Assembly: GCA_902520385.1 (NCBI GenBank)
Contig: CABYOB010000014.1
Span: 1 to 12,560 of the forward strand
Reading direction: 5' to 3'
Source of the DNA: an uncultured Bacteroidota bacterium
Lineage (GTDB): Bacteria; Bacteroidota; Bacteroidia; Flavobacteriales; TMED113
Length of the DNA stretch: 12,560 bases
Position numbers and translations under genes: made by a program. Of this stretch, positions 1-5,990 are shown in pieces. Within the stretch, counting starts at the first letter, position 1. The number at the start of each line of letters is the position of its first letter. The notes under the pieces are model-generated. The model saw only the letters and a list, made by a program, of their open reading frames with translations, did not search any database and was not told the origin of the DNA.

Positions 1-91
1 TCGCAATAATTTCATATTTTTTTTTTGACAACAACAACCTGAGAGATTGCCCCAACAAACCATTACCACCTGTTATTAAAATTTTTTTCAA
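1..91 (-). CDS. NAD(P)-binding sugar epimerase/reductase, N-terminal fragment (runs off window)
   Basis: Only the first 30 codons are visible; the gene continues past base 1. From a TTG start at 91-89 the translation begins MKKILITGGNGLLGQ, a first beta strand followed by the GxxGxxG dinucleotide-binding loop (GGNGLLG, residues 8-14). This is typical of extended short-chain dehydrogenases such as dTDP-4-dehydrorhamnose reductase (RfbD) and NAD-dependent sugar epimerases. Which of these it is cannot be told from the fragment. The frame is closed upstream by a stop at 115-113 and contains no ATG, so TTG (or the weaker ATT at 94-92) must be the start. It lies 10 bp downstream of the RCK_C gene on the same strand and is probably cotranscribed with it. 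A role in surface-polysaccharide or nucleotide-sugar synthesis is inferred from the family only. Confidence 0.7.
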   Translation of the reverse strand, partial: MKKILITGGNGLLGQSLRLLLSKKKYEIIA

Positions 92-101
92 AATAATATA
101 T

Positions 102-614
102 TTAATTACTATTTAATTTATCATTGAATTGTTTTATTTGTTCAGGGTTACCTAAAATAAATAATTTAGAATTTGGTTTTAATATAGTGTTAGCACCTGG
201 GTTAACAATATATTTACCATCTGATGATTTTACTCCAATAATAGTACAACCCGTATGATGCCTAGCCTGTATTTGTGATAAAGATTTATTCTCATAAGTA
301 GGTGATAAAGAAGAAATATGAACTTCCTCTAAATTAACATCAGCTCCGCCTTCAATTGAAATATGATCTAAAAATTCTGCTAAATCTTGAGTTTTAGCTA
401 ATTGATTAATATCTAAAGTTTTTAAAATTCTTCTTTCCATGGCAATTTGCCTTTCTTCTAGTTTTATAATTTTATCTCTCTCTTTACCTGATTTGTTCAT
501 TTGAATAATTAACCAACCAAAAGCAATAAATTCTAATAATGTTATAAAAATAAGAAGAACTAAATTTATTAGTTCTGCTGGGGAAAAGCTTAATGTACAT
601 AGAAAATGAATCAT
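102..614 (-). CDS. Membrane-anchored RCK_C (TrkA-C) domain protein
   Basis: This 170-residue protein has one strongly hydrophobic segment (about residues 13-38), then a charged, probably coiled-coil stretch rich in K, E and R (about 41-68). A C-terminal RCK_C/TrkA-C-like domain follows (about 95-167), with the typical pattern of a small-residue turn near TGCTIIGV (121-128), then IVNPGANTILKPNSKLFILG (136-155). RCK_C domains in ion and solute transporters are small-molecule sensors; some bind cyclic di-AMP. Here the domain stands alone on a membrane anchor, without the RCK_N Rossmann half. It is divergent from the APC permease at 670 across 55 bp, so control of that permease is a reasonable inference but unproven. 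It starts at the ATG at 614-612; the next internal Met lies after the membrane segment. The ligand is unknown. Confidence 0.75.
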   Translation of the reverse strand: MIHFLCTLSFSPAELINLVLLIFITLLEFIAFGWLIIQMNKSGKERDKIIKLEERQIAMERRILKTLDINQLAKTQDLAEFLDHISIEGGADVNLEEVHISSLSPTYENKSLSQIQARHHTGCTIIGVKSSDGKYIVNPGANTILKPNSKLFILGNPEQIKQFNDKLNSN

Positions 615-627
615 ATATTTTTTTTAT

Positions 628-640
628 TACTTTAAAAGTA
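628..640. promoter_or_regulatory. Palindrome in divergent promoter region (candidate operator)
   Basis: The 55-bp spacer between the divergent RCK_C and permease genes must hold both promoters. Near its middle is the near-palindrome TACTTTAAAAGTA: 6-bp arms around one central base. The spacer is almost pure A/T, so a chance palindrome is quite possible. No TAnnTTTG-type minus-7 box is visible on either strand of the spacer. Confidence 0.25.
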
Positions 641-669
641 TATTTTTATAACTTAAAACAATACAACAT

Positions 670-2901
670 TTGAAAAAACTTGAAAGAAAATTAACTCTTT
701 CTGCTGTAATTGCAATAAGTATTGGCGGAATGCTAGGGACTGGAATATTTGTCCTACCTGGTGTTGCTGCAGGTATGATTGGGGAATATCTTTGGTTAGC
801 TTACATATTATCAGCACTTTTTATTTTACCAAGTGTGTTTTCAAAATCAGAACTAGCTACTGCAATGCCTCAATCTGGCGGAACCTATGTTTATATTGAA
901 AGAGCTTTCGGTCCTTTATTTGGTACAATTTCCGGTATTGGTCTTTGGGCATCGTTAATTCTTAAAAGTTCTTTTGCTTTAATTGGGTTTGGTGCTTATT
1001 TATTAGCAGTTGCTAATTTAGGTTTAGATGTAAAATACCTTTCAATTGGCTTTCTAATTATAATTTTCATGTTAAATGTTTTGGGAGTAAAGAAAGTTGG
1101 AAAAGTTCAACTTGTAATAATTGCATTAGGTATACTTTTTTTAGTTGCCTTACTCGTGATTGGAGTTGGAAAACTAAATCTTAATCATGCGAATTTCGAC
1201 ATACCTTCAAATAAAAAAAGTTTATTTGCAACTATAGCTTTTGTTTACCTATCATATGCTGGAGTAACAAAAATTGCAGCTGTTGCTGGCGAAGTAAAAA
1301 ATCCATCTCGAAATTTACCATTGGCCATGTTAACATCGTTATTAATCATGACTATAATTTACTCTGCTGTTGCATTTATTCTTACAGAATTTGTCTCACC
1401 TGAAATTCTAAAAAAAGACTACCGCCCAATTTATACTTTAACTAAAAATCTAACAAATAACAATATATACGTTAATTACATTGCAGCAATTATTGGAATT
1501 TTAACTTTAGTATCATTAGTAAACTCAGGAGTTCTGGCCTCATCAAGATTTCCTTTTGCTATGGCAAAAGATAAATTACTCCCCAACTACATGACATACC
1601 TTCACCCAAAGTACTTAACGCCTGTTATTGCTATTGGATTTACCTGTGTCATGATGGCCATTGTTGTAATTTATGTAGATGTAATTAAAATCGCAAAATT
1701 AGCCAGTGCATTTAAAATAACCATGTTTATTGCAGTTAATGCTTGTGTTATTGTATTAAGAGAAACAGGAGTGCAATGGTATAAACCTTCTTATAAATCA
1801 CCATTATATCCTCTAACTCAAATTTTTGGCATAATAGGAGGTGTAATTTTACTCTTTTATCTGGGATGGATGCCATTTATAGCAATAATTATTATTAGCT
1901 TATTAGGAACAGTCATTTACTTTTTTTATGGCAAAAAGAAAACAATGAGAGAAGGTATAATAACAAAATATGGTAATAGACCTGCGTTATATATGTTTTA
2001 TGGCAGACGTAAAGACTTTAATGTAATGCAAGATAATTTTGAAAAAAAACAAAATAAAGAAAAATTAGAAAATGAAATATTATCTGACGCTGGCTCTATA
2101 GTTCCTCTTCTTGGTAATGAAAGATCCCCTGAAATACTAACAGAAATTGCTGGAGCAATTACAAAAAATAAAAAAGTACAAACAATTCATGTAACTGAAG
2201 TCCCAGACCAAACTTTTCTTGATGATAAGTTTTTTGAAAAAGATCAAAAATCAAAATCTATACATAGGCAATTAAAGTTACTGGAGAAAGATAAAAAAAT
2301 ACAAGTTAATTTTAAAAAATACCGCACTCATAATCTAACAAATACCGTCCAGTCTCTCAGTGAACAAACTCATTGTGATTGGTTGGTTTTAGGTTGGAAT
2401 GGAGTGGACCACCAAGGTATTTTAATAAATAACCCGATTGGATGGCTAGTTACTAATGTAGAATCTAATGTTGCTTTATTTAAAGACAATGGAGTAAAAT
2501 ATATTAATAAAATATTGTTAGCAATACTTCCTCAAAAAGATAATTCAAAATTTATTGAAGCAACTAATATGATAACAGAATTTTATAATAATGATAACGA
2601 TGGAATAGATGCTAATTTTACTGTTCTTCATATAATTCCAAAAGACACAGAAGAAATTATAGAAAATGATATAAAATCTAGAACAGAGAAAATACTTGAA
2701 AAATACCCCCTAGGAAAATTAAGTTTGATAAAACATGAAAATCCTGAAAAATATATAGAAAAAATTTCTGTAGAACATGACCTATTAGTCATAGGCACTC
2801 CAAAACATAATGATTGGGCAAGTATTTTATTTGGAACAGGTCAAGATAAATTTGTTAAAAAATCAGCCTGCTCTGTTTTAAGGCTTACAATAAAAAATTA
2901 A
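670..2901 (+). CDS. APC-family amino acid permease fused to tandem USP-like domains
   Basis: The 743-residue protein has two halves. Residues 1 to about 422 form an APC-superfamily transporter of roughly 12 membrane helices. TM1 carries the unwound GGMLGTGIF motif (19-27). PQSGGTYVY (67-75) follows TM2, and AGVTKIAAVAGEVKNPSRNLP (197-217) is the TM6 signature with its following loop. After a basic linker, two universal-stress-protein-like domains follow, about 470-607 and 612-743. The second ends in the usual USP pattern of a GTP turn (709-711), FGTG (721-724) and VLRL at the last strand. The canonical G-2x-G-9x-G(S/T) nucleotide motif is not intact in either, so ATP binding is doubtful. It probably imports or exchanges an amino acid, with a cytosolic regulatory tail; the substrate cannot be told. 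The start must be TTG at 670: no in-frame ATG lies between it and the upstream stop at 649-651. Confidence 0.85.
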   Translation: MKKLERKLTLSAVIAISIGGMLGTGIFVLPGVAAGMIGEYLWLAYILSALFILPSVFSKSELATAMPQSGGTYVYIERAFGPLFGTISGIGLWASLILKSSFALIGFGAYLLAVANLGLDVKYLSIGFLIIIFMLNVLGVKKVGKVQLVIIALGILFLVALLVIGVGKLNLNHANFDIPSNKKSLFATIAFVYLSYAGVTKIAAVAGEVKNPSRNLPLAMLTSLLIMTIIYSAVAFILTEFVSPEILKKDYRPIYTLTKNLTNNNIYVNYIAAIIGILTLVSLVNSGVLASSRFPFAMAKDKLLPNYMTYLHPKYLTPVIAIGFTCVMMAIVVIYVDVIKIAKLASAFKITMFIAVNACVIVLRETGVQWYKPSYKSPLYPLTQIFGIIGGVILLFYLGWMPFIAIIIISLLGTVIYFFYGKKKTMREGIITKYGNRPALYMFYGRRKDFNVMQDNFEKKQNKEKLENEILSDAGSIVPLLGNERSPEILTEIAGAITKNKKVQTIHVTEVPDQTFLDDKFFEKDQKSKSIHRQLKLLEKDKKIQVNFKKYRTHNLTNTVQSLSEQTHCDWLVLGWNGVDHQGILINNPIGWLVTNVESNVALFKDNGVKYINKILLAILPQKDNSKFIEATNMITEFYNNDNDGIDANFTVLHIIPKDTEEIIENDIKSRTEKILEKYPLGKLSLIKHENPEKYIEKISVEHDLLVIGTPKHNDWASILFGTGQDKFVKKSACSVLRLTIKN

Positions 2902-3701
2902 GTCAAATAATTGGACATTTCTTTTTGAATCCTTTCCGCTTCTTTTTTGGAATATTTAAAAAATTCATTACCCTTGCCAGCATATAAAATAGACCTAGAA
3001 CAGTTCACTAAAACACCCACTTCATTATTAAATCCATATTGAGCTATTTTAGATAAATTCCCTCCTTGATGACCAACGCCAGGGATTAGTAAAAAATGAT
3101 CTTTAGCTTGTTCTCTTATTTTTTTTATTATATCTGGTCTAGTCCCACCAACTACAAACATCATGTTCTCTGACGAACCCCATGCTTTTGCCTTATTTAA
3201 AACCTCCATATATAAAGGTATCCCATTTTCTGTTTTAATCATTTGAAAATCATCTGCAGTAGGATTAGAAGTTGCAATTAAAACAATACTCCATTTCCCA
3301 TCTCTAATAAATGGCTTCACACAATCACCACCCATATATGGAGACAATGTGACAGCATCAAAATTAAAATTAACATAAAAAGCATCCGCATACATTTTAG
3401 ATGTATTTAAAATATCACCTCTTTTTGCATCAGCTATAACAAAAAAATCATTAGGAATATATTCAATTGTTTTTCTTAAAGATTCCAAACCATTAACACC
3501 ATATTTCTCATAAAAAGCTAAATTAACTTTATATGAAACACAATAATTTTTAGTAGAGTCAATGATTTTTTTGTTAAAATAAAAAATAGGATCATCTTCT
3601 TTTAAAACCGAAGATGGGAATTTTTCTAAATCAGGATCTAAGCCAACACATAAAAAAGATTTTTTTTTATATATATTTTTTATTAATTCTTTTTTATTCA
3701 T
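2898..3701 (-). CDS. pyrF: Orotidine 5'-phosphate decarboxylase
   Basis: This enzyme decarboxylates OMP to UMP, the last step of de novo pyrimidine synthesis, in the cytosol. At 267 residues it belongs to the longer PyrF subfamily. The active-site set is complete: D22 in VGLDPD (19-24), K58 in SYKVNLAF (56-63), and the D91-K93-D96 array in DAKRGDI (91-97). The phosphate-loop region GVGHQGGNL and the terminal VNCSRSILYA strand-helix are also present. The ATG at 3701-3699 overlaps the prfA TGA in an ATGA arrangement, so translation is probably coupled to prfA. The stop interlocks with the permease stop in a shared TTAA. A run of nine A's on the coding strand (3660-3668) falls in codons 11-15, but the frame is intact here. 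Confidence 0.96.
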   Translation of the reverse strand: MNKKELIKNIYKKKSFLCVGLDPDLEKFPSSVLKEDDPIFYFNKKIIDSTKNYCVSYKVNLAFYEKYGVNGLESLRKTIEYIPNDFFVIADAKRGDILNTSKMYADAFYVNFNFDAVTLSPYMGGDCVKPFIRDGKWSIVLIATSNPTADDFQMIKTENGIPLYMEVLNKAKAWGSSENMMFVVGGTRPDIIKKIREQAKDHFLLIPGVGHQGGNLSKIAQYGFNNEVGVLVNCSRSILYAGKGNEFFKYSKKEAERIQKEMSNYLT

Positions 3702-4768
3702 TCTTTTCCCTGCTTTAATTTCTCAGCATTTTCGGCTATTTTTAATTCTTCAATTATTTTGTTTATATCACCATCTATAATCTCTCCCAAAGAATATAAA
3801 GTTAGTCCAATTCTATGATCAGTCACCCTTCCTTGAGGATAATTATAAGTTCTTATTTTATCAGATCTATCTCCTGATGAAATCATAGTTTTTCTTAAAT
3901 CTCCTTCTTCTTGTTGTTTCTTTTTTAATTCCATTTCATAAATCCTAGTCCTTAATACTTTCAAAGCTTGGGCATGATTCTTAATTTGAGATTTTTGGTC
4001 TTGACACTGCGCAACAACTCCAGTTGGTAAATGAGTTAACCTAACAGCAGAATAAGTAGTATTTACTGATTGTCCACCAGGCCCAGAGGAACAATAAGTT
4101 TCTTTTTTAATATCCGACTCTTTCAATTCCACATCAAATTCTTCAGCTTCAGGTAAGACAATAACAGCAGAAGCTGAAGTATGTACTCTACCTTGAGTTT
4201 CTGTTTTAGGAACTCTTTGCACTCTATGAACCCCACCTTCATATTTTAAGAAGCCATAAACACCTGCTCCTAAAACATTAAAAACAATAGATTTAAAACC
4301 ACCAGAAGTTCCTTCTGTATAGTCTACAATTTCTATTTTCCATTTTTTAGACTCGATGTATTTTGTATACATTCTAAACAAATCACCACAAAAAATACTA
4401 GCTTCATCTCCGCCAGTACCAGCAACAATTTCTACTACCGCATTCCTATCATCATTAGGATCTTTAGGAATTAATAAAATTTTTATGTCTTGTTCTATTT
4501 TTTCTTTTTCAGCAAAAAACAAGTCAATTTCTGATTTTGCCATTTCTTTTAATTCAATATCATTTTCTTCAGCTAAAATTTCTTTAGCTGAATCTATATT
4601 TGAGATGATATTTTTATACTTATTATAAACAAAAACAATACTTTCTAAATCTTTATATTCTTTATTAAGTTTTACGTACTTTTTCATATCAGCAATAATA
4701 TTTGGGTCCACAATAAGTTTACTGACCTCATCAAAACGAACTTTAATTGCTTCTAACTTATCTAACAT
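3698..4768 (-). CDS. prfA: Peptide chain release factor 1 (RF1)
   Basis: RF1 recognises UAA and UAG stop codons on the ribosome and triggers peptide release. From the start at 4768 the protein is 356 residues, normal for RF1. An N-terminal helical domain (about 1-105) precedes the codon-recognition domain, whose PxT tripeptide (PKT, 187-189) in HRVQRVPKTETQGRVHTS (181-198) marks RF1 rather than RF2. The catalytic GGQ is at 231-233 in CSSGPGGQSVN (226-236). The frame stays open upstream for 22 codons to 4834. That extension lies inside purM and does not resemble RF1, whereas MLDKLEAIKVRFDEV (1-15) is a typical RF1 N-terminus; 4768 is therefore chosen. It begins 2 bp after the purM stop and overlaps pyrF by 4 bp, so it is the middle gene of a three-gene operon. 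Confidence 0.97.
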   Translation of the reverse strand: MLDKLEAIKVRFDEVSKLIVDPNIIADMKKYVKLNKEYKDLESIVFVYNKYKNIISNIDSAKEILAEENDIELKEMAKSEIDLFFAEKEKIEQDIKILLIPKDPNDDRNAVVEIVAGTGGDEASIFCGDLFRMYTKYIESKKWKIEIVDYTEGTSGGFKSIVFNVLGAGVYGFLKYEGGVHRVQRVPKTETQGRVHTSASAVIVLPEAEEFDVELKESDIKKETYCSSGPGGQSVNTTYSAVRLTHLPTGVVAQCQDQKSQIKNHAQALKVLRTRIYEMELKKKQQEEGDLRKTMISSGDRSDKIRTYNYPQGRVTDHRIGLTLYSLGEIIDGDINKIIEELKIAENAEKLKQGKE

Positions 4769-4770
4769 AA

Positions 4771-5928
4771 TTAATACACGAATTCTCCATGCTGAGATTT
4801 TATAGTAAGTTTTTTTTCTATGGAAGAAACACATCTTCCAATAATTTTAGCATCTATATTAAACGATTTAGCTATTTGTATTATTTCAACTGCTGTATTA
4901 TTATCTGTGTAAAACTCCATCCTGTGACCCATATTAAATACGCTATACATTTCAGAAAAACTGGTTTTTGACTCCTTTGCTATTAAACTAAAAATATCAG
5001 GTGTTTCAAATAAATTGTCTTTAATAATATGCATATTATTTATAAAATGTAAAACTTTAGTTTGACCTCCACCAGTACAATGTATAATACCATTAATTTT
5101 AGACTTATCACAGTTTGAAAAAATTGACTTCATAACTGGCAAATAAGTTCTTGTTGGAGACAACGCCATTTTACCAAAAGACAAATCTTTAATAAATAAA
5201 TCTGTTAATTTGTTACTACCACTATACACTAATTCTTTTGGTATTTGAGGGTTAAAACTTTCTGGGTACTTGTCAGCTAAATAATTAGCAAAAATATCAT
5301 GACGTGCAGATGTTAAACCATTACTTCCTATTCCACTATTATATTCTTTTTCATATGATGCTAATCCAAATGATGACAAACCTACTATAACATCTCCATC
5401 ATTTATTTTTACATCGATAACTTTATCCTTTTTTATTCTTGAAAATATTGTAAAACCAACATCTAGCGTCCTAACTATATCACCAACATCAGCTGTTTCC
5501 CCACCAGCCAAATAAATATTCAAACCAAAAGGTTTCAAATTATCAATAAAAAGTTGTGTGCCTTGAATTAAAGATTTTATAACAGAACCAGGGATAATAC
5601 TTTTATTTCTACCAATTGTTGATGAAATTACTAAATCATTAATAGCGCCTACACAGGCAAGATCATCTAAATTCATAACTAATGAATCTTGAATAATACC
5701 CTTCCAAACACTATCATCACCTGTTTCCTTCCAATAAATATAAGCCAAGGATGTTTTAGAACCAGCAGTATCAGAGTGCATAATGTTACAAAAAGAGGAA
5801 TCTCCACCAACTATATCAGGAAGTATTTTGCAGAATGCATTGGGAAAAAGTCCCTTATCTAGATTTTTTATTGCTTCGTGAACATCTTCTTTTTTTGAAG
5901 AAACACCTCTACTACTATATTTATCCAT
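4771..5928 (-). CDS. purM: Phosphoribosylformylglycinamidine cyclo-ligase (AIR synthetase)
   Basis: PurM closes FGAM with ATP to give AIR, the fifth step of purine synthesis. The protein is 385 residues, longer than the roughly 345 residues of enterobacterial PurM; the length and the sequence around RGVSSKKEDVHEAI (7-20) match the Bacteroidota form. Recognisable motifs are HSDTAGSKTS (51-60, the glycine-rich substrate/ATP loop, usually DGAGTK or DGVGTK), NLDDLACVGA (86-95), GGETAD (142-147), SPTRTYLP (257-264), HCTGGG (283-288) and FNMGHRME (331-338). The loop change of G to T and T to S at residues 54 and 57 is slightly unusual. It heads the purM-prfA-pyrF operon. The ATG at 5928-5926 is the first reasonable start. 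A 62-bp spacer separates it from the PorE-like gene upstream on the same strand. Confidence 0.95.
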   Translation of the reverse strand: MDKYSSRGVSSKKEDVHEAIKNLDKGLFPNAFCKILPDIVGGDSSFCNIMHSDTAGSKTSLAYIYWKETGDDSVWKGIIQDSLVMNLDDLACVGAINDLVISSTIGRNKSIIPGSVIKSLIQGTQLFIDNLKPFGLNIYLAGGETADVGDIVRTLDVGFTIFSRIKKDKVIDVKINDGDVIVGLSSFGLASYEKEYNSGIGSNGLTSARHDIFANYLADKYPESFNPQIPKELVYSGSNKLTDLFIKDLSFGKMALSPTRTYLPVMKSIFSNCDKSKINGIIHCTGGGQTKVLHFINNMHIIKDNLFETPDIFSLIAKESKTSFSEMYSVFNMGHRMEFYTDNNTAVEIIQIAKSFNIDAKIIGRCVSSIEKKLTIKSQHGEFVY

Positions 5929-5937
5929 AATAACAAA

Positions 5938-5982
5938 AGATTGATCAACTAGATTAAACGTAAAAATTGATTAAATCAATCT
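5938..5982 (-). terminator. Nested inverted repeats between the PorE-like gene and purM (weak terminator or operator)
   Basis: Two overlapping inverted repeats fill this spacer. AGATTGAT (5938-5945) pairs with ATCAATCT (5975-5982). Inside it, ATTGATT (5966-5972) and AATCAAT (5974-5980) form a near-perfect palindrome. Read along the minus strand the inner repeat gives a short AT-rich hairpin followed by five T's, which resembles a weak intrinsic terminator for the PorE-like transcript. The 8-bp palindrome TTGATCAA (5941-5948) overlaps the outer arm. With so little GC in the stem, a regulatory site before purM is an equal alternative. Confidence 0.3.
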
Positions 5983-5990
5983 AAAATATT

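Noticed and set aside
17..26. T10 tract in the epimerase fragment as a phase-variation switch
   Set aside because: Similar A/T runs occur in secDF (11752-11760) and pyrF. They fit lysine and phenylalanine codons in very AT-rich DNA, and the fragment is too short to judge.
4769..4834. Possible 22-residue N-terminal extension of prfA starting at 4834
   Set aside because: It lies inside the purM 3' end in another frame and has no resemblance to RF1, and the RF1 N-terminus begins exactly at the ATG at 4768.
4356..4971. Two small plus-strand open frames (4356-4628 and 4789-4971)
   Set aside because: They are antisense to the well-supported prfA and purM genes and have no recognisable domains.
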